Shown here: piece after piece, positions 27,356 to 36,324 of the stretch | How the letters are laid out: every line of letters begins with the position of its first letter | Numbering within the stretch: position 1 is the stretch's first letter | Assembly: GCA_965661345.1 (NCBI GenBank) | Contig: CBFIDK010000009.1 | Location: forward strand, 1-58,498 | Origin: GCA-2862585 sp965661345 | GTDB lineage: Bacteria > Bacteroidota > Bacteroidia > Flavobacteriales > UBA7312 | Direction: 5' to 3' | DNA: 58,498 nucleotides | Position numbers and translations under genes: made by a program | The notes under the pieces: generated by a model | What the model was told of the DNA's origin: nothing | What the model saw: the letters and a program-made list of their open reading frames with translations, nothing else | Databases searched by the model: none

Positions 27356-28399
27356 TTATAGTAAAAAGTCAGACTTTTTTATGCCCAACCAATCCAATAC
27401 GTTTTTGTGCCAAATATCTTTTCCCTCCTGTTGGCTAAGAACACCCGTTTCTATGGCATAATCCAAAACTCTTCCAGGGTATGACGTTCCTACGCCTTCC
27501 ATTTCCCCTAAGGGATATGGGTCGTCTAAGCCCATCATTATTTGGCTTGCTCCCACCCGCTTTTTAAGCAACTCTAATGTGTGGGTATCGTGTACTAAAG
27601 TATCAAAATATAGGTTTTTGTGCCCTAAGGTTTTTCTAGGGTCTTCTAATTTTTCGAATATGTCCGGACGGCCATCAAACCCTTGTATTCTTCTGCCGTA
27701 ATTGGCAATGCCCAACATCCCGCCATGGGCAAAACTGGCACGTATGTTGTGGTATTTATTTGGTAGGTTTCGGAGTGTATAAAGGTGTAAGGTGTCGGCA
27801 CATTGGGCCATCATCCATATCAAATGAAATCGCCAGTATTGGTTTTTTAATGCAATCATTTTCTCCCCATCATAAGGGTGAATTTGTAAGGCTAATCCAT
27901 ATTCATTTGCTAATTCGTAAATCGGGTCTACATCTGCTTCGGCGGTAGATAGCCATTCTCCATTTTTATTTAAAAAATGAGTGGGCAAGCAAAGTACTTT
28001 TAAGCCGAGTGTGTTTACACAGCGGTCAATCTCTTTTAGTGCATGATCCATGTACAAAGGCTGAACCACAAAACCACAAGTAAATTTATCCGGATGTTCG
28101 TGTTGAATAGACGCATTAAAGTCATTTTGAAAACGGATAGCATCGATACAATCTTGTTCTTCCCAACCGTTGCAGTAAAGCTGTGATAAACATAACATGA
28201 CACCATGATCGATGTTATATTTTTGCATCCATTCTATTTTTTCTTTAATAAAAAAACTGGGTTCACTGATTGGTCTAAACCAATCGCCTTGTCGCATAAA
28301 CTTTTTGTCATCATCAATCCAAAAAAGTTTCTTTTCCTTCAGAAATTTAGGAATCTGTGAGGGCTCTGGCAATATATGCCCATGTCCATTTATTCGCAT
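27356..28399 (-). CDS. 2-amino-3-carboxymuconate-6-semialdehyde decarboxylase (ACMSD)-type amidohydrolase
   Basis: 347 residues, amidohydrolase fold. ACMSD decarboxylates the ring-cleavage product of 3-hydroxyanthranilate, steering it to degradation rather than quinolinate. Zn ligands fit the family: His6 and His8 (GHGH), His174 (QIHPYDG), Asp292 (GLDDPYP); His225 (AHGGMLG) is the catalytic His. Their spacing is close to that of characterised ACMSDs. It starts 2 nt after the HAAO stop, so the two are co-transcribed consecutive pathway steps. Confidence 0.88.
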   Translation of the reverse strand: MRINGHGHILPEPSQIPKFLKEKKLFWIDDDKKFMRQGDWFRPISEPSFFIKEKIEWMQKYNIDHGVMLCLSQLYCNGWEEQDCIDAIRFQNDFNASIQHEHPDKFTCGFVVQPLYMDHALKEIDRCVNTLGLKVLCLPTHFLNKNGEWLSTAEADVDPIYELANEYGLALQIHPYDGEKMIALKNQYWRFHLIWMMAQCADTLHLYTLRNLPNKYHNIRASFAHGGMLGIANYGRRIQGFDGRPDIFEKLEDPRKTLGHKNLYFDTLVHDTHTLELLKKRVGASQIMMGLDDPYPLGEMEGVGTSYPGRVLDYAIETGVLSQQEGKDIWHKNVLDWLGIKKSDFLL

Positions 28400-28401
28400 A
28401 T

Positions 28402-28929
28402 TTAAATATACTTTTTATCTGCCTCCATCACATGACCGCAATTGTCACAGGTACGCAATTCTTCGGACGAATAAAACTCTTTAAAACGCCCTAAAAAATC
28501 TTTTTCAATGTTTGTTAATGGAAAGCGATACTCATGCAGCTTATGGTTGCATTCATCACAAAACCACATCAGCCCGTCTGACATGGCGTCTTTTCTAACC
28601 ATTTCTATTACCAGACCAACCGTGTTCTCTCCACGCATTGGCGAGTGCGGAATATTAGATGGCAACAAAAACATTTCACCTTCCTTAATCGGTATATCAA
28701 CTGCTTTGCCGTCTTGCTGAATGCGAACATTTATATCGCCCTCAAGCTGATAAAAGAGTTCTTCACTTTCATTAAAATGATAGTCTTTTCGAGCATTGGG
28801 ACCGCCAACAATCATGACAATGAAATCGCCTGCCTCTACATACAGGTTTTTATTTCCAACGGGTGGTTTGAGCAAATCTCTGTTGTCTTCAATCCATTGG
28901 TGTAAATTAAACGGTTGTTTGAATGACAT
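28402..28929 (-). CDS. 3-hydroxyanthranilate 3,4-dioxygenase
   Basis: 175 residues, cupin fold. It opens the ring of 3-hydroxyanthranilate in the kynurenine route of tryptophan catabolism. The Fe(II) ligands are His51, Glu57 and His95; Arg47 and Arg99 bind the substrate, at the same positions as in the bacterial enzyme. A C-terminal rubredoxin-like second iron site is present (Cys124, Cys127, Cys161, Cys164). First gene of a minus-strand pair with the ACMSD gene, divergent from the SDR/dehydrogenase pair. Confidence 0.93.
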   Translation of the reverse strand: MSFKQPFNLHQWIEDNRDLLKPPVGNKNLYVEAGDFIVMIVGGPNARKDYHFNESEELFYQLEGDINVRIQQDGKAVDIPIKEGEMFLLPSNIPHSPMRGENTVGLVIEMVRKDAMSDGLMWFCDECNHKLHEYRFPLTNIEKDFLGRFKEFYSSEELRTCDNCGHVMEADKKYI

Positions 28930-28972
28930 AGGTATTGAAATTGATTAGTCAAGCAATTTACACAAATTTGGC

Positions 28973-28980
28973 TATTTTTG
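28973..28980 (+). promoter_or_regulatory. Promoter of SDR gene (leaderless)
   Basis: TATTTTTG, exact TAnnTTTG, ending 5 nt before the ATG at 28986. The divergent HAAO gene starts 56 nt away, with a one-mismatch box (CAAATTTG palindrome, 28963-28970) usable in the other direction. Confidence 0.55.
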
Positions 28981-28985
28981 GCTTT

Positions 28986-29768
28986 ATGAATTTAGACTTA
29001 TCTAATAAAAATGCTCTGGTTTGTGGAAGCACCCAAGGAATTGGTAAATCTTCAGCTTTGACTTTAGCCAAAATGGGCGCAACGGTTTTTCTTATGTCAA
29101 GAAACGAGTCCTCTCTTCAGAGTGTTCTGAACGAGCTGGATACTTCAAAGGGGCAAAAGCACGCTTATTTCTGTGCTGATTTTTCGGATGTTGAAAGCGT
29201 GAAATCAGTGGCCAGCAAGCTAGACAGCTACGACATACATATACTCATCAATAATACAGGAGGACCGGCAGGCGGCCCTATTTCTGATGCTAAAACAGAT
29301 GACTTTGAAGCCGCTTTTAGAATGCACTTGGTGTGTAATCAAATACTTAGTCAGGCCGTTTTGCCGAGCATGAAATCCGCATGTTATGGAAGAATTGTCA
29401 ATGTTATTTCTACTTCTGTAAAAGTCCCGATTAATGGCTTAGGGGTTTCGAATACTATTCGTGGTGCAGTGGCTAGTTGGGCAAAAACAATGGCCAATGA
29501 AATGGGACAATTCGGCATCACCGTTAACAATGTATTGCCAGGATTTACCAACACCAACAGGCTTAAAGCACTGATAAGCAAAAAAGCTAAAGCTCAAAAT
29601 ACTTCTGAGGAAACTATTGCCAATGGTATGTTGGCCTCAGTCCCCGCTAATCGATTTGGTGAGGCTGAAGAAGTAGCAAATGCCATCGCCTTTTTATGCT
29701 CGCCAGCAGCAAGCTATATAAATGGCATCAATGTGCCAGTGGATGGTGGACGAACAGGAACGCTTTAA
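28986..29768 (+). CDS. Atypical short-chain dehydrogenase/reductase-like protein
   Basis: 260 residues from the ATG at 28986, which gives the normal SDR N-terminus (LDLSNKNALVCGSTQGIG). The nucleotide-binding glycine motif GSTQGIG and the NNTGG element are present. However, the catalytic Tyr-x3-Lys is replaced by Ser155-Asn-Thr-Ile-Arg159, a feature of a divergent SDR subgroup. C-terminal GINVPVDGGRTG is typical. It lies between HAAO and the semialdehyde dehydrogenase, so a role in 3-hydroxyanthranilate breakdown is likely, but the reaction cannot be assigned. Confidence 0.82.
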   Translation: MNLDLSNKNALVCGSTQGIGKSSALTLAKMGATVFLMSRNESSLQSVLNELDTSKGQKHAYFCADFSDVESVKSVASKLDSYDIHILINNTGGPAGGPISDAKTDDFEAAFRMHLVCNQILSQAVLPSMKSACYGRIVNVISTSVKVPINGLGVSNTIRGAVASWAKTMANEMGQFGITVNNVLPGFTNTNRLKALISKKAKAQNTSEETIANGMLASVPANRFGEAEEVANAIAFLCSPAASYINGINVPVDGGRTGTL

Positions 29769-29779
29769 ATTATAATCCA

Positions 29780-31219
29780 ATGAAAAAAATACTGAACTAC
29801 ATTAACGGCGAACTCCTTGAACCCTGTTCTAAAACATACATCGACAATGAAAGTCCCGTTGATGGAAAGGTATTTTCTTTAGTGCCTGACAGCGATGAGA
29901 AAGATGTTGAAAAGGCTGTTGAAGCGGCTAAATCTGCTTTTCCATATTGGAGTGGCCTCAGCAAAAAAGAACGTCATGACTACATGATGCAATTAGCCGA
30001 TGGTATTGAAAAGCGATTCGACGAAATGGTAATCGCTGAAAGTAAAGACAATGGAAAACCAGAATGGCTAGCCAAACAAGTGGATATTCCAAGAGCCTCA
30101 GAAAACCTTCGGTTTTTTGCTACGGCTTCTTTACACTTTGCCTCCCAAATGCACGATATGGACGGCAAAGCCATAAACTATACCCAAAGGCAAGCTATTG
30201 GAGTGGTGGGTTGCATTTCGCCGTGGAACTTGCCTATTTATCTATTCACTTGGAAGATTGCGCCGGCACTTGCTGCAGGAAATACGGTGGTAGCAAAGCC
30301 TTCTGAAGTAACGCCTTACACGGCTTATCTTCTGTCCGAAGTGTGTCAAGAAATTGGTTTCCCAAAAGGCGTGTTGAATATCGTTCACGGCTACGGCCAC
30401 AAAGTAGGTGCTGCTATTACTAGCCACCCAGATACGCCCGTTATATCCTTCACAGGCGGTACGGTAACTGGTGCCAAAATTGCTGAAACTGCAGCTCCTA
30501 TGTTCAAGAAATTGTCGCTTGAATTAGGGGGAAAAAACCCTAATATAATTTTTGCCGACGCTGATTTTGACGATGCCTTAGAAATGGCCTTAAAGGCTTC
30601 ATTTAGAAACCAAGGTCAAATCTGTTTGTGTGGCTCACGGCTATTTGTGGAAGAATCCATTTACGAAGCTTTCAAAGATGCTTTTGTAAAGCGAACAAAA
30701 GCCTTAACCGTAGGAAACCCAAAAGAGAATAACGACTTAGGCGCAGTTGTTTCTAAAGATCATATGAACGCTGTTTTAGGAAAAATAGATTTAGCAAAAA
30801 AAGAAGGCGGCAACGTTTTATGTGGTGGAAATAGACTTGTGCTTGATGGCGAATTAAGTGGCGGTTATTACATAGAGCCAACCATTATTGAAGGCTTAAA
30901 TCATATGTGCCGTACAAATCAGGAAGAGATTTTTGGTCCTGTTGTCAGCATAATGCCGTTTAAAAATGAGGAAGAAGTTATTGAAATGGCAAACAGTACG
31001 CGCTACGGTTTAGCCGCAAGCATATTTACTAAAGACATTAGCAAAGGCCACCGCGTGGCCGCCAAAATAGATTCAGGAATAGTTTGGATAAACACATGGA
31101 TGATGCGCGACTTACGCATCCCTTTTGGAGGCATGAAAGACTCAGGCGTAGGCCGTGAAGGCGGTTTTAAATCCTTAGAGTTTTTTACAGAACCAAAAAA
31201 TGTCTGCTTAAAAATCTAA
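29780..31219 (+). CDS. 2-aminomuconate / hydroxymuconic semialdehyde dehydrogenase
   Basis: 479 residues, aldehyde dehydrogenase superfamily. The nucleophile is Cys282 in NQGQICLCGSR, and the general base region is LELGGKNP; the cofactor region is PWNLPIYLFTWKIAPALAAGN. In this neighbourhood the likely substrate is 2-aminomuconate semialdehyde, the product of ACMSD. The ATG at 29780 is chosen because MKKILNYINGELLEP is the family N-terminus. 11 nt after the SDR gene; its stop overlaps the barrel gene by 4 nt (CTAA). Confidence 0.88.
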   Translation: MKKILNYINGELLEPCSKTYIDNESPVDGKVFSLVPDSDEKDVEKAVEAAKSAFPYWSGLSKKERHDYMMQLADGIEKRFDEMVIAESKDNGKPEWLAKQVDIPRASENLRFFATASLHFASQMHDMDGKAINYTQRQAIGVVGCISPWNLPIYLFTWKIAPALAAGNTVVAKPSEVTPYTAYLLSEVCQEIGFPKGVLNIVHGYGHKVGAAITSHPDTPVISFTGGTVTGAKIAETAAPMFKKLSLELGGKNPNIIFADADFDDALEMALKASFRNQGQICLCGSRLFVEESIYEAFKDAFVKRTKALTVGNPKENNDLGAVVSKDHMNAVLGKIDLAKKEGGNVLCGGNRLVLDGELSGGYYIEPTIIEGLNHMCRTNQEEIFGPVVSIMPFKNEEEVIEMANSTRYGLAASIFTKDISKGHRVAAKIDSGIVWINTWMMRDLRIPFGGMKDSGVGREGGFKSLEFFTEPKNVCLKI

Positions 31220-33693
31220 AATTCGCCGCTACCTCCGCCCTCTTTAATATCATCATTTCGAATGTTGGTTCTGTTCTTAATGGCGTCAAACCTCAACTCT
31301 CCAAAAGTATATTTGAAGCTAACACCAATGGAACGAAAGACCGTATTTCTATTGCTGTACAAGTAGAAATCATCACCTTGAAGCTCTGTTTCAAAAGATT
31401 TGTATTTTTTGAACGGCTCAACAAATCTCAAACCAACAGAACCTTTGTTGTTGTTAAACTCTTTCTTGAATCCAAATGAAAACATTGAAAAGCCTGGTAC
31501 ATAACCTTGTGCCGTTTGGTTAGGTTGACGGAAAAAACCAAAGGTTTCTGCCTTATAGCCTTTTCCTATATTATAATTCCCTCCCATGTTCCAATTGAAT
31601 AATATTCGTCCCAAATCGTTTGAAGTGGTTTGGTAGGTAAATAGGTTAAAGCCTGCTCTAAGACTAGCATCACCAAGCGTTATAGAACCGTAATAATTCA
31701 GCCCTATTGACAGGTTATCGCCTAAGTTTTGGTAAGAAGTAATGGCAGTATCCCCATTAAGTCTAACGTTAGACTCTATTAAATCATAGGTTTGTTTGGC
31801 AAAAAGGTAATAACTGCCTTTGTATTTTCGCGCAAAACTGTTGTACCCTACCTCTAGCTGGTGGGTCAGTTCTGGCTTCAAAAAAGGATTTCCTTCGTCT
31901 TGTGAAAACAGATCGGTATAAGATGTATTGGGATTAATGTATCTCATTCCAGGTCTTGAAATTCGTTTACTGTAGCTCGCTTTGATAGACTTGGTCATGT
32001 CTATTTTTTTAGATAAAATAAAGCTTGGCAATAAGGTGGTATATTCGTTTTCAAATTCGCCTTTGCTATTCTTCACCCAAGAATCATTTACTCGAGAATT
32101 CCACTGCCCCAAAATAAGTGTGTTTTCAGCTCTTAATCCTACAACTGCGCCCCATTTTTTTGTGAGTTCCCACTTGGTAGACAGATAGATTGACGCTACA
32201 TTTTGGGTATAGTCAAACTGTTCTAAAGGTTGTAAATAGGATGCGCCTTGTAAAGTTGAATAATCGTTGACTAAATTTCTATTGATATACTTTGCTCCCA
32301 CTTCAATAGTGTGTTTGTCTTTTAGAGGGTGAGTGTAGTCTATCTGATAAGTGTACGATAATGGGCTTCCATCATTTTTATTGATTATGCTATCGGTAGG
32401 ACTTCCATTGACATACTGTTGATACACGTAATTGTCTTGGTCAGAAACATCCCCACCTAACTGAAAGGCTAAGCGCAATTCACGGTCTTCGTGGTCGCTA
32501 AATTTTTTGACATAGTCTGTGGTCCATTCATAGCCTAACATAAGGTTTTTCGAGTCGGTGTAGCGGCTGGTGTCGCTAATCTGATAGGCTAAGTTATCTA
32601 AAAAGTCATTTTCTAAAATCGAATCATAAAGGCTGTCGTTTGCCCATTCCATGTTTGTTTGCCTGTTGCCTCTAAATTGCACACTGGTCACTAAGCTGTT
32701 GTACGGATTTATGTCGTAATACATTTCAGAAGTTCCGCCAAAACCTATCCATTGCCCCTTGGTTTGGGCATTTTTAGTGAGGGTGGTTGTGTCTGCAAAA
32801 TTAAACCGGTGATAGGTCTGTTCGCCTCCAAGTGGCCATCCGTATCTAATTCGTGCTCGAGCAGAAAAGCCAAATTTCCCTTTTCCATAATTAATGTCAA
32901 AAGATTGTTTGTTGACGCGTGTGCCCACAGAACCATTAATCGTACTCTTGAAGCCTGATATTTGTTTTTGTTGCGTAATAATATTTATAATTCCAGCTCC
33001 ACCTTCGCCATCGTATTTAGCGGTTGGACTGGTAATCACCTCAACACTTTTGACTTGTTCTGCGGGTATCATCTGCAAGGCATCAGCCGCTGATCCTGAA
33101 AAAAATGTGGACTCTTTACCATTAACTAAAAATTTGATATTAGAAGAACCTCTTAGGTTCACATTACCTTCTAAGTCAACTGAAAGTAATGGGGTTTTAC
33201 GCAATACATCGGTAGCATCATCTAGGCCTTCGTTGAGGTCGTTTTCAGCATTGTAAACAATTTTTTCCATCTTACTTTCGTAAACGGGCCTATCTTCGTT
33301 TATAGATACTTCTTTCAGATTTACTGCGCCAGGCTCAACCTTTACTTTCTTTAAATAGATGAATGTTTTGTTTTTATTTAGAGCTACCTCCACTCGCTTC
33401 TCTTCATAGCCCAAATAATTGACTAGGAAATAATACTCTGCCAAGCCTAAATTATTGAATTGAAAGCCGCCTTTTTCATCGGTTATGGTGCCTTCCATAA
33501 GAATGTCATTTTTTCGGAATAAACGCACATTCGCAAAAGGCAATTCCTCTCCAGATTTGGAATCTACAAGTTTACCACTAATTTGACCAGTATGCATCGC
33601 CGCATTTTTGCCGCTGAATCCACCCATGTCTGGACGTTGAGCAAAAACAAATGACGATAGTAAAAAAAGTGCAAGTGTTAGGTTAGTTTTCAT
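31216..33693 (-). CDS. Outer-membrane beta-barrel family protein (TonB-receptor-like)
   Basis: 825 residues from the ATG at 33693, which starts the signal peptide MKTNLTLALFLLSSFVFAQ; a longer in-frame version would begin upstream of the promoter. Order: carboxypeptidase-regulatory-like domain (ISGKLVDSKSGEELPFANV, ~35-110), plug-like domain (VNLRGSSNIKFLVNGKE; SVEVITSPTAKYDGEGGAGIINI), then a long barrel. This architecture is the OMP_b-brl_3 type common in Bacteroidota. The substrate is unknown. The end is Gly-rich (EGGGSGEF). Confidence 0.87.
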   Translation of the reverse strand: MKTNLTLALFLLSSFVFAQRPDMGGFSGKNAAMHTGQISGKLVDSKSGEELPFANVRLFRKNDILMEGTITDEKGGFQFNNLGLAEYYFLVNYLGYEEKRVEVALNKNKTFIYLKKVKVEPGAVNLKEVSINEDRPVYESKMEKIVYNAENDLNEGLDDATDVLRKTPLLSVDLEGNVNLRGSSNIKFLVNGKESTFFSGSAADALQMIPAEQVKSVEVITSPTAKYDGEGGAGIINIITQQKQISGFKSTINGSVGTRVNKQSFDINYGKGKFGFSARARIRYGWPLGGEQTYHRFNFADTTTLTKNAQTKGQWIGFGGTSEMYYDINPYNSLVTSVQFRGNRQTNMEWANDSLYDSILENDFLDNLAYQISDTSRYTDSKNLMLGYEWTTDYVKKFSDHEDRELRLAFQLGGDVSDQDNYVYQQYVNGSPTDSIINKNDGSPLSYTYQIDYTHPLKDKHTIEVGAKYINRNLVNDYSTLQGASYLQPLEQFDYTQNVASIYLSTKWELTKKWGAVVGLRAENTLILGQWNSRVNDSWVKNSKGEFENEYTTLLPSFILSKKIDMTKSIKASYSKRISRPGMRYINPNTSYTDLFSQDEGNPFLKPELTHQLEVGYNSFARKYKGSYYLFAKQTYDLIESNVRLNGDTAITSYQNLGDNLSIGLNYYGSITLGDASLRAGFNLFTYQTTSNDLGRILFNWNMGGNYNIGKGYKAETFGFFRQPNQTAQGYVPGFSMFSFGFKKEFNNNKGSVGLRFVEPFKKYKSFETELQGDDFYLYSNRNTVFRSIGVSFKYTFGELRFDAIKNRTNIRNDDIKEGGGSGEF

Positions 33694-33697
33694 GGGG

Positions 33698-33705
33698 CAA
33701 AAATA
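33698..33705 (-). promoter_or_regulatory. Promoter of the barrel gene (leaderless)
   Basis: Minus-strand TATTTTTG at 33705-33698, 4 nt before the ATG at 33693. It fixes the start and predicts a leaderless mRNA. Confidence 0.55.
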
Positions 33706-33765
33706 ATGTTTTTGATTCACATCAAACATGAATAATTAATGCCTTTATATGTTCATCCTTAAACA

Positions 33766-33799
33766 AAAAAAAGCACCGTAAAATTACGGTGCTTTTTTT
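33766..33799 (-). terminator. Strong bidirectional intrinsic terminator
   Basis: Perfect 15-bp stem: seven A plus GCACCGTA (33766-33780) with TACGGTGC plus seven T (33785-33799), loop AAAT. It ends the minus-strand receptor/lipoprotein transcript and isolates the barrel gene downstream. Confidence 0.9.
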
Positions 33800-33819
33800 C
33801 TGTAACTGGCTGCTTTTTT

Positions 33820-34086
33820 TTAATGGTCAGCGTGCTCTTCACAATGTATTGAAGAGCCAGGGTAATACGCTGCTGGTACGGTATCCATTCCTACCACAAC
33901 TGGCTCAAGAAGAGTGTCGCCATTGCTTTCTAAATCGGATAGCTCCGCGCCACAAAACTCACCCAGTTCCACTTCTATTTCTTGACCTTGTGCATTTTCC
34001 CAAGCGATATGACATTCGTGACAGTCGTCACTATTAGTACATGAGAATAAGAATCCCGCTGACAATACAATTATTACTTTTTTCAT
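33820..34086 (-). CDS. Small Cys/His-rich lipoprotein of the receptor locus
   Basis: 88 residues. Lipobox FLFSC at about residue 13-16 gives a lipid-anchored protein of ~72 residues. It has CHECH, FCGAE, SIHCEEHADH: five Cys besides the lipobox Cys or nearly so, and several His, hence a candidate metal binder. No family recognised. It lies 10 nt downstream of the TonB receptor gene and before a strong terminator, so it is the second gene of a Zur-like-controlled operon; a periplasmic or surface zinc-binding role is inferred. Confidence 0.75.
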   Translation of the reverse strand: MKKVIIVLSAGFLFSCTNSDDCHECHIAWENAQGQEIEVELGEFCGAELSDLESNGDTLLEPVVVGMDTVPAAYYPGSSIHCEEHADH

Positions 34087-34096
34087 TTTGTTGATT

Positions 34097-36277
34097 TTAA
34101 ATGGTTGAACTTAATTTAATAAAATACGATCTTCCTTCATGAGGAATGCCATAATTTTTTAGTCTCGATAAATGTGAGATATAGCTTTTATTGGTTATGT
34201 TTTTTACGCCTAGTGTTAGAGCAAAATCTGGACGGTTATTAAGCGCAATGTTAAATCCTAAATTTATCAGTCCATATTGCTCTGATACTGTTTCGTTTTG
34301 AGCGACCTTGTTTTGAGCTGAGTGGTAGGTATAATCAAAGAAAAGGTGGTGTAACTGTACCCTCTTTTGTCTTTTTTCAAAGTAATATTTTACAAGCGTT
34401 TGAAACTTATTTGCCGGCATCAAGGGTAGAAAATTATTTTCATTTTTTCCTTCTAGCAAAGTAATGGACTCTTCGATGTGCAGCTGATGTGCAAAATGTG
34501 GGTGGAAATGCAAGTTCATTTCAACTCCTTTTATTGAAACTTTGTCTTCTTGCTCATAGCGGTAAACGGGGTAATTATTGATTGTGCTATCTAGAGGATT
34601 AAGTGCTATAAAATCAGTAATAATGTGGTAATAAGGGTTGATGATTAGTCCTAAGTGCTGATTGGCCCATTCGTACGATAGATCCAGCTGATTTCCTTTC
34701 TCTGAAGTTAGATTAACCTCTCCTATTTCATAACGTTGTGTCCCGTGATGCACACCATTTGCTAATAGCTCTGAAAAATGAGGCGTTCTAAATGCTGAAG
34801 AATAACTTAGCCTGATATGCTGATTTTCACCTTTTTTAGAAACGCCTAAGGTAGCACTGTAGGCATTGAAATCTTTAGAAAAAGTACTGTTCGTTAGCTC
34901 AATGGAACGCGTGTCGTAGCGCAATCCTGCCTGAGAGGAGAACGACCCCTTATTGTATTCTAATAACGAAAACGCTCCAAAATCAGTGGTGGTTGCATCA
35001 GGCAATAGCTGAGTTCGCGCTGCCTTATTTTTAGTATTCATTAAAGCGGCTTGTGTTCCCAAAGTCCATTTAAACCGTTCAGTTATCGGCATGGAATAAT
35101 CAAGGTTAAGTTGAGTAGAGCCTAATGTCATGTCTATTTCGGCTACTGTCCAGGCTTCAAATTCTTCTAATCGATTGGTTGAATTAGACAGAGTGGCTTT
35201 AAGCGTTTTCGTTCCAAAATAAAATTTGTTCTCTAGCTTAATTAAGTGCTGAGTGTTGAACTGTGTCGGACGTGTAGGGTATCTGTTTTGTGAGCTAGAG
35301 GTTAATTGTTGAATACTTGGCTCTTTGTCATGAGAGTGTCCAGGTAATCCTAAAATATTGTAATTGTACTGATAGCATAAATTCATTACCCAGTTCTCCA
35401 TGTTGTAGCCTAAAGCCGTTTTGAGGGCTAAATTAGAATAGCGAGAATTGAATAAGTATCTTTTGTTTGGCAATTGATAGTCTGCAGCATTGCCGTATTC
35501 AACAAATGTATTTGATTTCAATTCTTTGTGGGTCCATTTTAAGCTAAGCTGATTGTTAAACCTCATGGATGAGGATTCAAAAGTTGAATTTATCTTGCTT
35601 TGTATTTTCTTCTGGCTAGTATAATTTTCGTCTGAAAAATACAATGCTCCGCCCAATGCATCAGCACCAAACATAATAGATGCTGGGCCTTTTACGAGTT
35701 CTACTTTTCCAATTCCTAAGTCGGTAAAGCCAATACCATGATCGCCGCCCCACTGTTGGTTTTCTACTCGAACTCCATTCATTAAAGTAACAACCCTCGT
35801 ACCTGATAATCCTCGAACTACAATCTTCCTTATGCCATTTCCTGTTGAGATTGCTTCTACACCACTAATTTGAGCTAACCCTTCAACCAAATCAAAAGAA
35901 GAAGCGTTTAACTGGTTCATATTTACAGGCTGTATGTTAACAGTCTGATTAGTAGAAAGCTTCTGATTAAGTGAAGAAACAACCACTTCATCAATATCAA
36001 TGTAAAGTTTTTCAAGCTGGACTGAAATATTATCGCCTTTCTTATAAATAAGGCTTTTCCCCTCGTACATTTCTTTGCTGAAATATATCAGCGTATTGGA
36101 AGGAATATCATAATTTAGCGTAAAATTTCCTTGACTATCTGTTTGTGTAAGAACAGACGTTGACGTAATGAGAACATCAACACCCGAAAGGGGCTGATTG
36201 TCATTGTTTTTAACCGTTCCGCTAATTTGAGCAAAGCAGTAAAAAGGAAATATTAGTAAAACCACTTGTTTTAACAT
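34097..36277 (-). CDS. TonB-dependent outer-membrane receptor, probably for zinc
   Basis: 726 residues from the ATG at 36277 (signal LKQVVLLIFPFYCFAQ). Order: carboxypeptidase-regulatory-like domain (ISGTVKNNDNQPLSGVDVLI), plug (VNMNQLNASSFDLVEGLAQI; RKIVVRGLSGTRVVTLMNGVR; KGPASIMFGADALGGALYF), then the barrel. A His-rich loop LPGHSHDKEP (about 35322-35348) recalls zinc receptors of the ZnuD type. With a Fur/Zur-type gene next door and a palindrome over its promoter, zinc uptake is the likely role (inference). A TTG 12 nt upstream is an unlikely start. Confidence 0.85.
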   Translation of the reverse strand: MLKQVVLLIFPFYCFAQISGTVKNNDNQPLSGVDVLITSTSVLTQTDSQGNFTLNYDIPSNTLIYFSKEMYEGKSLIYKKGDNISVQLEKLYIDIDEVVVSSLNQKLSTNQTVNIQPVNMNQLNASSFDLVEGLAQISGVEAISTGNGIRKIVVRGLSGTRVVTLMNGVRVENQQWGGDHGIGFTDLGIGKVELVKGPASIMFGADALGGALYFSDENYTSQKKIQSKINSTFESSSMRFNNQLSLKWTHKELKSNTFVEYGNAADYQLPNKRYLFNSRYSNLALKTALGYNMENWVMNLCYQYNYNILGLPGHSHDKEPSIQQLTSSSQNRYPTRPTQFNTQHLIKLENKFYFGTKTLKATLSNSTNRLEEFEAWTVAEIDMTLGSTQLNLDYSMPITERFKWTLGTQAALMNTKNKAARTQLLPDATTTDFGAFSLLEYNKGSFSSQAGLRYDTRSIELTNSTFSKDFNAYSATLGVSKKGENQHIRLSYSSAFRTPHFSELLANGVHHGTQRYEIGEVNLTSEKGNQLDLSYEWANQHLGLIINPYYHIITDFIALNPLDSTINNYPVYRYEQEDKVSIKGVEMNLHFHPHFAHQLHIEESITLLEGKNENNFLPLMPANKFQTLVKYYFEKRQKRVQLHHLFFDYTYHSAQNKVAQNETVSEQYGLINLGFNIALNNRPDFALTLGVKNITNKSYISHLSRLKNYGIPHEGRSYFIKLSSTI

Positions 36278-36280
36278 ATC

Positions 36281-36297
36281 TTGCAACAATGTTGCAA
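36281..36297. promoter_or_regulatory. Palindromic operator, candidate Zur/Fur-family site
   Basis: Perfect inverted repeat TTGCAAC-AAT-GTTGCAA (7-3-7). It overlaps the end of the receptor's -7 box (36302-36295) and the expected transcript start, a place where a bound repressor would block initiation. The regulator gene starts 28 nt away on the other strand. Confidence 0.7.
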
Positions 36298-36302
36298 AAG
36301 TA
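36295..36302 (-). promoter_or_regulatory. Promoter -7 box of the TonB receptor operon
   Basis: Minus-strand TACTTTTG at 36302-36295, 17 nt before the ATG at 36277; three bases are shared with the palindrome. Confidence 0.6.
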
Positions 36303-36324
36303 GTGTTTTTTTTAAGATCAATTG

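Noticed and set aside
28963..28970. CAAATTTG palindrome as a dedicated operator
   Set aside because: Short and AT-rich; it may simply be a degenerate -7 box of the HAAO gene.
28935..28985. Upstream TTG start for the SDR protein
   Set aside because: The 17 extra residues are not SDR-like and the -7 box lies directly before the ATG at 28986.
33789..34037. 82-codon plus-strand frame
   Set aside because: It includes the terminator stem and is antisense to the Cys-rich lipoprotein.
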